A stretch of 38,933 nt of DNA from Sphingobacteriales bacterium (lineage in GTDB: Bacteria > Bacteroidota > Bacteroidia > Chitinophagales > Chitinophagaceae). The translations under genes were made by a program, and so were the position numbers. Under the pieces are notes generated by a model. The model worked only from the letters and a program-made list of their open reading frames with translations. It did no database searches and was not told where the DNA came from. The stretch covers positions 75,988 to 114,920 of the forward strand of contig JAIXSZ010000020.1 in assembly GCA_027484425.1 (NCBI GenBank), written 5' to 3'. Positions 1 through 7,280 of this stretch are shown here, one piece after another; within the stretch, counting starts at the first letter, position 1, and each line of letters opens with the position of its first letter.

Positions 1-408
1 TATTTCCAGTGTTTCGCCAGTGGGCTTTACTTGTACTATTTTTTTTGCTGCTCGGTCGTAGGTTACCTCATATACATTAGCACTGTTGTCCCCCAGTGTC
101 AGCATTATATAGCCCACCAGTTTTTTAGCATCATTGTTGTCGTTTAGCGAGTCTACTACTGCATATATCTTAGGTATTCCCTTTCCTGCTTTTCTTATTT
201 CCTGCAGTCTACTTCTTTGCTCAGCGTATTCGGGTAGTGTCAATATCTGTCTTCTTAGCAGGTTGTAGTCTACCCTGTCATTATTTTTTGCTTTCTTCTC
301 ATCCTGTGCTTCTTTTAGTTCTTCCCTTCTTTCATTCCTGTCTTGCTGCGCAGCTACATCGCTACCCAAACTAACAATTATCACCAGTGCAAAAAGTATA
401 TTTTTCAT
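1..408 (-). CDS. Secreted protein of unknown function, C-terminus off the left edge
   Basis: An open frame runs from an ATG at 408 leftwards out of the window (136 codons, no stop). It begins MKNILFALVIIVSLG and continues to a probable signal peptidase site after DVAAQ, so the product is likely exported. The mature part opens with a highly charged stretch rich in E, K, R, D and N (about residues 22-45), followed by mixed helix/strand sequence with no motif I recognise. It lies 82 bp downstream of the terminase gene on the same strand. A signal peptide is unusual for a phage head gene, so it may be a host gene rather than part of the prophage. Reading frame and start are clear; the function is unknown. 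Confidence 0.7.
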   Translation of the reverse strand, partial: MKNILFALVIIVSLGSDVAAQQDRNERREELKEAQDEKKAKNNDRVDYNLLRRQILTLPEYAEQRSRLQEIRKAGKGIPKIYAVVDSLNDNNDAKKLVGYIMLTLGDNSANVYEVTYDRAAKKIVQVKPTGETLEI

Positions 409-490
409 GTCTTCCTGTTTTTCGTCTATCGCAAATGTCCTTAATTTTTATCGCACTCTACTACACACTTCTTTCATTATTCACGCATTG

Positions 491-2044
491 TCAGTATCGT
501 TTGTTGTTATGGGGTTTAGCACCTAGTGTTATCCCATGCCCACCGTTATTAGCTGTCTTTTCTATTATTATCCATACAGCTCCCTCTACCGCATCTGGTC
601 CGTCATCATGCGCATTGCCCGCCTGCGAAAAAGCTCTGAACTGTTCTACCAATCGCTGCATGTGTGGGTTGTGTTGTTCCTGCTCATTAAGATACAATTC
701 GCCATTTCTGTTCATCGGTTCCAGCAGGCTTTCTACCCTCATAAACTTGTCGGGTTTTTTGCGGGTATCGCCTATTATGGGTATCGTTCTCCCTCTTCGT
801 TTACCCGCATCACTCACTTCTTTCACCAGCACATCTTGCATAAACACCTGCTCCATATAGTAATAACAGCTACGATTGCCTACGATACTCATTATGTCGT
901 AGTGCCAGTCAATCATTTCGGCAGTCGTGGCTCTGTCTAGGTAGCATTTTATTACATGGTATTCACTTCGCCATTTACCCACCAGCACAGTTGCTTTATA
1001 GTCAGCGGTTGTTTTGTAGGATGGGTCTGTATAACATACTAGTATGCTGTATTCATTGATAGGCAGTACTGATTTGTAGGCCATTTGTCGAAACACCGCC
1101 CCCTCAGTCAATGGGTTGTTGTAGTATTCTTTTTGCTGCGCTGCATAGCTTTTCTGGCTTAGTACTCTGTCAATATCTGATTCGCTATTCTTCTCAGGCC
1201 ACGTAGATCTTCCTTGCTCGTTGCGAATGTTCACAATATCTACATAGTCTGCGATATCTGCCGCCTTTTGTATGCAAGACGACAGAGCTATACGGTTGCC
1301 GCAAAAAATAATGGTGGTAGCCACCGACACAGATCTGGTACCAACAGCAGCTTCCTCGATCCAACGCCATTTTTTGGCTACAATATCGCTGTTCAAGCAG
1401 TCGCTATCTGTGTCTACATCGTCAAACAATATGATGTCCGGCCTAGCCTCCTCATTTCTCGTCCCTCTTGGACTTTGACCGACCCCTACCGCCCTGAACG
1501 ATACCGCTCCCCTAGTCACAAACTCTGTTGCACTCCACACACCATCACCCACCTGCTGGCCATAATCTTGTATCAGTCTCTGGTTATACTCCATATTTGC
1601 TTTGTAGGGCATCAGCAGTCGTGTTGCATTGTCCAGACTGTTGCTTATCATCAGCACACATCTCTTTTTTATTCGTTGCGCTTCTGTCATTGAGCCATCG
1701 GCATGCACCACCATACGGTCATCGTCATTTCTATGCCCCACCAGTGTCAGGTAAAACACCTCCATCATCGTACGGGTACTTTTGGCCAGCTCCCTGCTCC
1801 ACATCCGCACCTCGCACCATTCTTTGTTGTTCAGTATTCGATTTGTGGAGTTTAGCTGAAATGCAGCTGCCCTTGCATATGCAAACCTCGGAAAGTAATA
1901 CCCAAACCATTGCTCAGGTTCAGCCTCCAGCTTAGCTTTTCTAGCTATTAGTGCCGCATCTGTTTCCTTTCTATCGGTTAGCGTTCCCGATTTTATCATC
2001 TTTACAAACTCTTCCCATCTGGCTATCAATTTTTTATCGGTCAT
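491..2044 (-). CDS. Phage terminase large subunit (TerL)
   Basis: 517 aa with the two-domain layout of packaging terminases. The ATPase half has a deviant Walker A-like segment WSRELAKSTRT (residues 82-92) in place of GxxxxGKS, and a Walker B DIILFDDVD (203-211). A probable coupling segment TIIFCGN follows near 244-250. The RNase H-like nuclease half starts with the acidic motif CYTDPSY (D340) and ends with DDGPDAVEGA (480-489), the usual final metal-binding Asp of TerL nucleases. In a phage it would cut concatemeric or integrated DNA and drive it into the prohead. It follows the probable small subunit by 51 bp. No portal or capsid gene is visible in the window. All catalytic blocks are present, so it does not look like a pseudogene. 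Confidence 0.88.
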   Translation of the reverse strand: MTDKKLIARWEEFVKMIKSGTLTDRKETDAALIARKAKLEAEPEQWFGYYFPRFAYARAAAFQLNSTNRILNNKEWCEVRMWSRELAKSTRTMMEVFYLTLVGHRNDDDRMVVHADGSMTEAQRIKKRCVLMISNSLDNATRLLMPYKANMEYNQRLIQDYGQQVGDGVWSATEFVTRGAVSFRAVGVGQSPRGTRNEEARPDIILFDDVDTDSDCLNSDIVAKKWRWIEEAAVGTRSVSVATTIIFCGNRIALSSCIQKAADIADYVDIVNIRNEQGRSTWPEKNSESDIDRVLSQKSYAAQQKEYYNNPLTEGAVFRQMAYKSVLPINEYSILVCYTDPSYKTTADYKATVLVGKWRSEYHVIKCYLDRATTAEMIDWHYDIMSIVGNRSCYYYMEQVFMQDVLVKEVSDAGKRRGRTIPIIGDTRKKPDKFMRVESLLEPMNRNGELYLNEQEQHNPHMQRLVEQFRAFSQAGNAHDDGPDAVEGAVWIIIEKTANNGGHGITLGAKPHNNKRY

Positions 2045-2095
2045 ATTCCTTCTTCTTATACTTAGGGGTATTGCTTTTTCGTCATCTTGTCTATA

Positions 2096-2593
2096 CTACA
2101 ATTCCTTTTGCTCCTTTATGTATGCTTCCATCTCTATTGTTACAGTTTTCGATAGCTGTTCATCCTTTTTGTACAGCCACGTCAAAAATGCCTCCGCTAA
2201 ATGTATCAATCCTGTTAGGTCGTGCTCCGTGTCTATGTTTTTTATCATTGCACTATACTTCATCATCAGCTCCACATCCTTAGGGGTAGGTTCTTCGGTT
2301 GCATTCAGTCTGCTCGTCACTGAGTTCAATGCTTTGTACAGGTATTTAAGCTGTTTCTTTTTAGATATATTCAGCGATTCTCTGAACATATTCCACTCTC
2401 CGCTTTGTATCCAGTTTTCTATTGTCCCCTCTGGCTGCTTCACTCGTTGCGACACATCTTTTACATTCATGTCGCATTGCAAGTACAATACTCTTGCTAT
2501 ACCTTCTACATGCGATTCATCAAATCTTACGTCCATAGCACAAAGGTGATACGGCGCCTTCTTTCTAACAATTTTGGGTTTTGTTACATACAC
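2096..2593 (-). CDS. Probable phage terminase small subunit (TerS)
   Basis: 165 aa from a GTG at 2593; an ATG at 2536 (MDVRFDESH) would give 146 aa and is a reasonable alternative. The N-terminal part (about residues 20-70) reads as a helix-turn-helix: VEGIARVLYLQCDMNVKDVS followed by a recognition-like helix with the GTIENWIQSGEWNMF block. This resembles the DNA-recognition domain of small terminases that bind pac/cos DNA. The C-terminal two thirds is helical and charged, as expected for an oligomerisation region. Identification rests on this HTH plus its place directly upstream of TerL on the same strand; sequence alone would be weaker. The upstream gap carries a 13-bp palindrome and a DnaA box. 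Confidence 0.6.
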   Translation of the reverse strand: MYVTKPKIVRKKAPYHLCAMDVRFDESHVEGIARVLYLQCDMNVKDVSQRVKQPEGTIENWIQSGEWNMFRESLNISKKKQLKYLYKALNSVTSRLNATEEPTPKDVELMMKYSAMIKNIDTEHDLTGLIHLAEAFLTWLYKKDEQLSKTVTIEMEAYIKEQKEL

Positions 2594-2600
2594 ATAGCTG

Positions 2601-2633
2601 TTTATGATAGTACTAAAAACGTACTATCATAAA
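2601..2633. promoter_or_regulatory. 13-bp perfect inverted repeat upstream of terS
   Basis: Arms at 2601-2613 and 2621-2633 are perfect reverse complements (core GATAGTAC / GTACTATC) around a 7-nt A-rich loop. It sits 7 bp from the GTG start of the small terminase gene. It could be an operator for a dimeric regulator, a mRNA stem-loop, or a packaging/replication site. There is no T-run, so it is not a standard terminator. Confidence 0.6.
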
Positions 2634-2642
2634 TCTTTTTTC

Positions 2643-2651
2643 TGTGGATAA
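2643..2651 (-). promoter_or_regulatory. Consensus DnaA box (TTATCCACA)
   Basis: Reading on the minus strand gives exactly TTATCCACA, the strict DnaA box consensus. It is 9 bp from the palindrome upstream of the terminase genes. A lone 9-mer can occur by chance in 39 kb (expectation about 0.3 on both strands), so function is only suggested. The window also encodes a free-standing DnaA domain IV protein, which makes the match more interesting. Confidence 0.4.
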
Positions 2652-2767
2652 CCTATGTTTGTTGCTTGCTTTATAGCCGCTTATACGTTAGCACAAAGTG
2701 TACTATTTATGGTTTGGCTTTTTATGGTCCCGCTGTGCACTTACTCAGGCACACATTATTACATAAG

Positions 2768-4294
2768 TCAATGCGTAGATGGTTTGTTTTTCCATTCTAT
2801 CCTGTTCATCCCAGCCTTGGCTTGTTGGTCTATTGAGTTCTGAAAATCATGTTCAGGCATGTTTATGCATCTGCTATACATGGCTACAGCTTCTTTGTCC
2901 ATTTGCAGCGCTTCGTATATTTTTCCTGTATGCAGCGCTGCCCTAGCCGCAAACTGCTCCTGCCGGCCGGCACCTTCAGTCATTGCCTTATTGTAGGCTA
3001 CCAATGCATCTTTATAAAGTTTGGTGCCCATTGGCAAATGTGCCATCTCTTCATATACCCTACCCAATCTAAAGTAGTACTCTGCCTTATCGGCTACATT
3101 TTTCAGTTGTAGGGCGCTGGTCTGTTGCAGCAGAGCCAATGCCTGCTCATAATACCCGCCATCTATCAGCATTCTGGCCCGCAGCAGTGTTTTGTGTGGC
3201 CACACAGCACTAGTTGCAAAACGTTGCGCCTGTCTATCTGCATCTATTCTTGTGCTGCCAGCACCTAATATTTGTAATCTGCAATACTTTGCTTTGTTTT
3301 CATTATCGTTTACATACCACAATAGTGCCATCTTCTGCCATACGTCTTTCACATACAGTTCGCTCCGGTTATGCTTTAGGTATCTGTTAAGGTAATATAT
3401 AGCATTTGTATCCGCTTTTGCCATCATTGCTATTCCCTGCTGATAATCAAAAACCGGATACATTGTGTGTTGTTCATTGGTAGCAGCCAACTTTAATGTA
3501 GCCAGTGCTGCTGTTGCCTGTCTGTGGTCAAGAGCTATGTTTACTTTCACATACGCTTTTAGCAAGTTGTTTTGTACATCCCAGTCGCTACTATTCAGCA
3601 TCTTCCATACCGGTTCAGTCTCTGCCATTAGGTAAAAACGGGTATATACATAATAAAGTAGTGTTTCAGCATAGAGTGGGTCGGCTTCAGTATGTGTTTG
3701 TACAAATGCCGCCAACTTTTCAGTGCCATTCCGCACACTACCCTTTATCCCAAATACCGCGGCAAGCCATTTGTAGCTGCCCGGTAACGAGCCCACTACA
3801 GCCTCTTGCAACCCCGTTACCGTATGGTTGTACTCGAAATCCGGAAACAAACGTTGGTTTTCTTTTAACAGTCCAAACGACTTTCTGAAATTAAACACTG
3901 CTTTATACTGTTCTCCAAACTTCACATTTACAATTGCTCTATGCATATAAGCTCCCGCCACACAAAACCTATACCATGGCACTGACTCATCACCACTTAA
4001 TAGAGCTACTAATCTTTTGTCCATTCCTGCCCTCCTCCGTTCATATTCTCTGATATCCGTGTTCAGCAACAACACTAAGCAGTCTTCATAGTCTGCTATA
4101 TAAGTTGCCATCAGGTTTTGAGGGTTGTTATTCTGCTCTTGCAATATAGATAACCTACCCGCAGCCATACGCAATGCCATAAAATGATTGTATGCTTGCG
4201 CACAATTGTCGGTATACTGGTACGTAGCACCCGCCCAAATGCTGCTAAAGCTCAGCAAAAACACCAATACGGATAATAAAATACGATACAGCAT
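2768..4294 (-). CDS. Exported TPR-repeat protein
   Basis: I place the start at the ATG at 4294 (508 aa). It gives a clean signal peptide, MLYRILLSVLVFLLSFSSIWA, whereas the longer frame to 4360 adds a hydrophobic stretch before it. A -7-like TATCTTTA lies just upstream on the minus strand (4301-4308), which also favours the short form. The mature protein is almost entirely helical. Clear tetratricopeptide-like pairs occur in the C-terminal third (for example YYEQALALLQQTSAL, KAEYYFRLGRVYEEMA, ARAALHTGKIYEALQMDKEA). TPR proteins of this type act as periplasmic or outer-membrane scaffolds; no partner can be named here. It is monocistronic, 174 bp upstream of the terminase pair. Confidence 0.75.
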   Translation of the reverse strand: MLYRILLSVLVFLLSFSSIWAGATYQYTDNCAQAYNHFMALRMAAGRLSILQEQNNNPQNLMATYIADYEDCLVLLLNTDIREYERRRAGMDKRLVALLSGDESVPWYRFCVAGAYMHRAIVNVKFGEQYKAVFNFRKSFGLLKENQRLFPDFEYNHTVTGLQEAVVGSLPGSYKWLAAVFGIKGSVRNGTEKLAAFVQTHTEADPLYAETLLYYVYTRFYLMAETEPVWKMLNSSDWDVQNNLLKAYVKVNIALDHRQATAALATLKLAATNEQHTMYPVFDYQQGIAMMAKADTNAIYYLNRYLKHNRSELYVKDVWQKMALLWYVNDNENKAKYCRLQILGAGSTRIDADRQAQRFATSAVWPHKTLLRARMLIDGGYYEQALALLQQTSALQLKNVADKAEYYFRLGRVYEEMAHLPMGTKLYKDALVAYNKAMTEGAGRQEQFAARAALHTGKIYEALQMDKEAVAMYSRCINMPEHDFQNSIDQQAKAGMNRIEWKNKPSTH

Positions 4295-4390
4295 AAAATG
4301 TAAAGATACAGGCACTAAATAGTAGTAGCTAAAGTTAATAGAACGAAAAAAAGTTAACAATTACAAAGTATGGTATTTCTAAGGAATACA

Positions 4391-4420
4391 TTGTTATTAG
4401 ACATTTTTGACTTAGTTTTG
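4391..4420 (+). promoter_or_regulatory. Bacteroidota-type promoter of the EGF-like lipoprotein gene
   Basis: TTG at 4391-4393, a 19-nt spacer, then TAGTTTTG at 4413-4420, matching the -33 TTG / -7 TAnnTTTG pattern. The predicted transcription start near 4426 leaves a leader of about 29 nt before the ATG at 4455. Confidence 0.65.
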
Positions 4421-4454
4421 CGCCATACATTCATTTTAACGTAAAAAAACCAAT

Positions 4455-4940
4455 ATGAAATCATTTAAACAAATCGCATTAAGCGCATTCCTGACAATCA
4501 GCGCATTTGGCGCAGTAGTGTACACTTCTTGCAACAAAGACGAGTGTAAAGATGTAGTTTGCCAGAACGGCGGTACTTGTAGCGAAGGTAAATGTACTTG
4601 CCCTACCGGTTACGATGGCACAAATTGCGAAACAAAATCAAGAGATAAATTCGTTGGTGTTTATACTGGTAATGAAATATGCACTGTAGGTACTGACAAC
4701 TACACTATGACTTTGAGCTCTAATTCAGATGCTATCAAATTGACTATGACTAACCTGTATAATGACAACATCACTGCTACTTGCAGCATGGTTGCTACTG
4801 ATTCTTTCTCTTTCAGTGGTTCTCAGGGTGGTGCAACGTTCAACGGTACTGGTAGACTAGTAACTAACACGCTTACTGTTCGTTATACACTTACCAACGG
4901 TTCAACTTCTAACTCTTGCGTATTTACAGGTACTAAATAA
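4455..4940 (+). CDS. Lipoprotein with an EGF-like domain
   Basis: 161 aa. A lipoprotein signal ends at the lipobox-like YTSC (Cys at about residue 26), so the product should be anchored in the outer or inner membrane. Directly after it is one EGF-like module with six ordered cysteines (CKDVVCQNGGTC, then CTCPTGYDGTNC, about residues 32-58). EGF modules are disulfide-rich adhesive folds, uncommon in bacteria but recurrent in Bacteroidota surface lipoproteins. The remaining ~100 residues are Thr/Ser-rich and beta-like (FVGVYTGNEIC, TMTLSSNSDAIKLTMTN, ending CVFTGTK), resembling a small lipocalin-like barrel. It has its own promoter and terminator. Function unknown; surface location is inferred. 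Confidence 0.85.
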   Translation: MKSFKQIALSAFLTISAFGAVVYTSCNKDECKDVVCQNGGTCSEGKCTCPTGYDGTNCETKSRDKFVGVYTGNEICTVGTDNYTMTLSSNSDAIKLTMTNLYNDNITATCSMVATDSFSFSGSQGGATFNGTGRLVTNTLTVRYTLTNGSTSNSCVFTGTK

Positions 4941-4960
4941 TATTTAGTTTTCTACTTTAT

Positions 4961-4997
4961 AAAAAAGCCGATGCAAACAACATGCATCGGCTTTTTC
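4961..4997 (+). terminator. Rho-independent terminator after the EGF-like lipoprotein gene
   Basis: 13-bp perfect stem (4962-4974 with 4984-4996) around a 9-nt loop, A-run before and T-run after. It can work in both directions. Confidence 0.85.
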
Positions 4998-5032
4998 ATT
5001 TTCGTTACAAAATTATTTTTTGATACTTACCA

Positions 5033-5075
5033 AAAAGAGAAAGCTCCGATAAATAATATCAGAGCTTTCTCTTTT
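5033..5075 (-). terminator. Rho-independent terminator of the Ala/Pro-rich lipoprotein gene
   Basis: 14-bp perfect stem (5033-5046 with 5062-5075) and a 15-nt AT-rich loop, placed just after the stop of the minus-strand gene. On the minus strand the stem runs into a T-rich tail. Together with the stem at 4961-4997 it insulates two convergent genes. Confidence 0.8.
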
Positions 5076-5092
5076 ATGCTTTGCTTAATGTC

Positions 5093-5509
5093 TTACTTGA
5101 TTTTGGGCTTACCATTTCCAATCGTAGAACCATCCGCTGGTTTTGATTGATTTTGATCGGTAATTTTTGGTTTGCCGTTACCAACTGTTGGTGGTGGCGG
5201 TGGTGGTGGCGGAGCTGGTGATGCTGGTGATGCTTTTGGTGTTTTAGTGGTTTTTTTGCCACCAGCTGATTTTTTAGCAGCAGCCTCTGCAGCAGCAGCA
5301 GCCGAATCAGCAGCAGCTTTTTCTGCTTCCATTGCTTTCAGAGTAGAGTCGTTTTTACGAGCCATTTCTGCTTCGCGCTCTGCAACCTGTGCATTTACTG
5401 CAGAATCTATCTGAGCCTGTGACTGACCTGCATCTTCTGTTTTAGTCTCACCGCCGCAAGATGCCAGCAAAAAAGCCGCACTCGCCATAAGAAGAAATTG
5501 TTTTTTCAT
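5093..5509 (-). CDS. Low-complexity Ala/Pro-rich lipoprotein
   Basis: 138 aa. Starts MKKQFLLMASAAFLLASCGG with a classical lipobox (LASC, Cys 18). Residues ~30-85 are Ala/Glu/Lys-rich with a coiled-coil look (EREAEMARKNDSTLKAMEAE, then ADSAAAAAEAAAKK). A Lys/Thr/Pro linker follows, with an eight-proline run. The C-terminus holds two copies of a short motif, VGNGKPKI and IGNGKPKI, separated by about 14 residues. This suggests a wall-spanning or periplasmic spacer with a repeated terminal ligand motif. No family recognised. A -7 element lies upstream at 5532-5539 (minus). Confidence 0.75.
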   Translation of the reverse strand: MKKQFLLMASAAFLLASCGGETKTEDAGQSQAQIDSAVNAQVAEREAEMARKNDSTLKAMEAEKAAADSAAAAAEAAAKKSAGGKKTTKTPKASPASPAPPPPPPPPTVGNGKPKITDQNQSKPADGSTIGNGKPKIK

Positions 5510-5531
5510 TGCTATGTATTTAAGTTTGGTG

Positions 5532-5539
5532 CAAAAATA
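5532..5539 (-). promoter_or_regulatory. -7 promoter element TATTTTTG
   Basis: Matches TAnnTTTG on the minus strand, with its last base 23 bp upstream of the ATG at 5509. No convincing TTG at 19-21 nt spacing was found. Confidence 0.45.
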
Positions 5540-5666
5540 TCGTTATTATTTAGAACTAAAAAACAATGTTGCAATAAGTTTTTATAAGTTCACATAGGGC
5601 GTTTAGTACATGTACACTATTGCATAAAACACCATTACTATGTAATGCGAATTACTACTCTTGCGG

Positions 5667-6461
5667 TTATACTGCTACTGGTGCTTTTATGGCAGGGTGA
5701 CTGATGTAGTTTTCTAGCACAAAATCTTCATACCTAAACTCAAACAAATCCTTCACCTCAGTATTTATCTTCATTACTGGCAGAGGGTAGGGTGTTCTGG
5801 TTAGCTGCAACTTAGCTTGCTCTATGTGGTTATTATAAAGATGCACATCTCCAAATGTATGTATAAACTCGCCCGGCTGCAATCCACATACCTGCGCCAT
5901 CATCATCGTCAATAGGGCATAAGAGGCTATATTAAATGGCACTCCCAAAAAAACATCGCCGCTTCTCTGATACAATTGGCAAGACAACTTACCGTCTATC
6001 ACATAAAACTGAAACAATGCATGACACGGACTCAGCTTCATAGCTGGTAGGTCTGCCACATTCCAGGCATTTACTATCATTCTTCTGCTATCCGGATTGG
6101 TTTTTATCTGGTGTAGTACATCCTTTATCTGGTCATAGGTTTTGCCGTCAACTCCTGTCCAGCTTCTCCATTGATGGCCATACACAGGCCCCAGATTGCC
6201 ATTTTCATCAGCCCACTCGTCCCATATACGCACTCCATGTTCTTTCAGGTACCCAATGTTGGTATCGCCCTTCAAAAACCACAACAACTCATGTATTATA
6301 GACTTCAGATGCAGTTTCTTAGTTGTTACCATCGGAAATCCTTCTCCAAGGTCAAAACGCATCTGATACCCAAAACAACTGATTGTGCCCGTTCCAGTAC
6401 GGTCAGTTTTCTGAGCCCCTTTCTCCAGTATGTGTTTCAGTAAGTCTAAATAAACCTGCAT
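5667..6461 (-). CDS. thyA: Thymidylate synthase
   Basis: 264 aa, the same length as the E. coli enzyme. It converts dUMP to dTMP using methylene-tetrahydrofolate. Landmarks fall at E. coli numbering: RTGTGT with phosphate-binding R21, RIWDEW (78-83), GPVYGHQWR (91-99), the SRR pair R126/R127 and catalytic C146 in [31 protein letters not shown] and HLYNNH for dUMP binding are intact. Unlike in many genomes, no dihydrofolate reductase gene lies next to it here. A -7 TACTTTTG at 6481-6488 (minus) predicts a leader of about 15 nt. Confidence 0.97.
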   Translation of the reverse strand: MQVYLDLLKHILEKGAQKTDRTGTGTISCFGYQMRFDLGEGFPMVTTKKLHLKSIIHELLWFLKGDTNIGYLKEHGVRIWDEWADENGNLGPVYGHQWRSWTGVDGKTYDQIKDVLHQIKTNPDSRRMIVNAWNVADLPAMKLSPCHALFQFYVIDGKLSCQLYQRSGDVFLGVPFNIASYALLTMMMAQVCGLQPGEFIHTFGDVHLYNNHIEQAKLQLTRTPYPLPVMKINTEVKDLFEFRYEDFVLENYISHPAIKAPVAV

Positions 6462-6480
6462 AAAGTAGTAGTAATAACTG

Positions 6481-6488
6481 CAAAAGTA
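6481..6488 (-). promoter_or_regulatory. -7 promoter element of thyA (TACTTTTG)
   Basis: Exact TAnnTTTG match on the minus strand, 20 bp upstream of the thyA ATG. No clear -33 TTG at standard spacing. Confidence 0.5.
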
Positions 6489-6567
6489 GCCTAACCAACG
6501 TTGCTGCTACTTATCTCACTATGTGCACTAGCTATCGTGATTTGTATTTGCCTGCGTTTTGCCTCTA

Positions 6568-7053
6568 TTAATCGAAATACTGTATCTGTATGTCCGATGG
6601 ATAGTAAGGTACTGTTGAGTATGGATTACCGGGTACAGTTACCAGCGAGTCATTCAGTTTATAAGTTACAGTATTCGTGCAATAGTGTGTCTTAGACGTA
6701 GCACTTTCGTGTGATATGTTGGACAGGTAATATTTCCTGTTCGATGGTTTCAGTGTTATCTGCCAGTCATAGTCATAGGTTTCTTCACCCTTCATAGGTA
6801 TCTCCATACTCTTATCTGTCACACCCACTTTTACCAACTTTATAGCCGGAAAAGTCTCTGACAACTGCCCAAAGTCACTGCCTTTTCTGAACTTATTTAC
6901 TACAGCAGAGGTGTCTGGCACCTTCAGGCTAGATAAGGGACTGAAGAATAAAACCTTCCGTATAACAGGCGTTTCGCAGTTGATAGTCTTTTTGCAAGAA
7001 TAAAAACTGAGAGTAGCTCCTAGTAGCACGGCAAGACTGATGACACGTTTCAT
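6568..7053 (-). CDS. Small lipoprotein of unknown function
   Basis: 161 aa. The N-terminus MKRVISLAVLLGATLSFYSC has a lipobox-like end with Cys 20 followed by KK. The rest is beta-rich and polar (VRKVLFFSPL-like strands, DYDWQITLKPSNRKYYLS, a C-terminal Tyr/Pro-rich YSTVPYYPSDIQIQYFD). Two further cysteines (CE near residue 26 and HYC near 121) could pair. No family recognised. It lies between thyA and purH and is read divergently from purH. About 106 bp of AT-rich DNA without a visible terminator separates it from thyA, so read-through into thyA is possible. Confidence 0.75.
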   Translation of the reverse strand: MKRVISLAVLLGATLSFYSCKKTINCETPVIRKVLFFSPLSSLKVPDTSAVVNKFRKGSDFGQLSETFPAIKLVKVGVTDKSMEIPMKGEETYDYDWQITLKPSNRKYYLSNISHESATSKTHYCTNTVTYKLNDSLVTVPGNPYSTVPYYPSDIQIQYFD

Positions 7054-7214
7054 AAGTTACAACTTATTTAAATAATGGTACAATATAAGGGCAATTTCAA
7101 TTATAAGCAAATCGGGTATGCAATTTACCCACTTTTCACTTCACTTCATTACTGCTTGCCTCCCTTTTTTACGGTGTATTCTGCACCTGTCATTACTGCT
7201 CATTATTTAGCTTC

Positions 7215-7245
7215 TTGGCATTTGCCGCCGCACACGGTATCTTTG
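7215..7245 (+). promoter_or_regulatory. Bacteroidota-type promoter of purH
   Basis: TTG at 7215-7217, a 20-nt spacer, TATCTTTG at 7238-7245. The predicted start near 7250 gives a ~30-nt leader before the ATG at 7281. This also argues against the longer frame that would begin at 7215. Confidence 0.6.
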
Positions 7246-7280
7246 CTGCACATTATTACATAAAAACAATTTACAATTCA

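Noticed and set aside
387..940. Plus-strand frames opposite the terminase gene (157 and 134 codons)
   Set aside because: They are antisense shadows of TerL, Cys/Ser/Leu-rich, without homology features; the minus frame has full ATPase and nuclease motifs.
5172..5414. 80-codon plus-strand Gly/Ala-rich frame
   Set aside because: Antisense of the Ala/Pro-rich lipoprotein gene; the Gly run is the complement of its Pro run.
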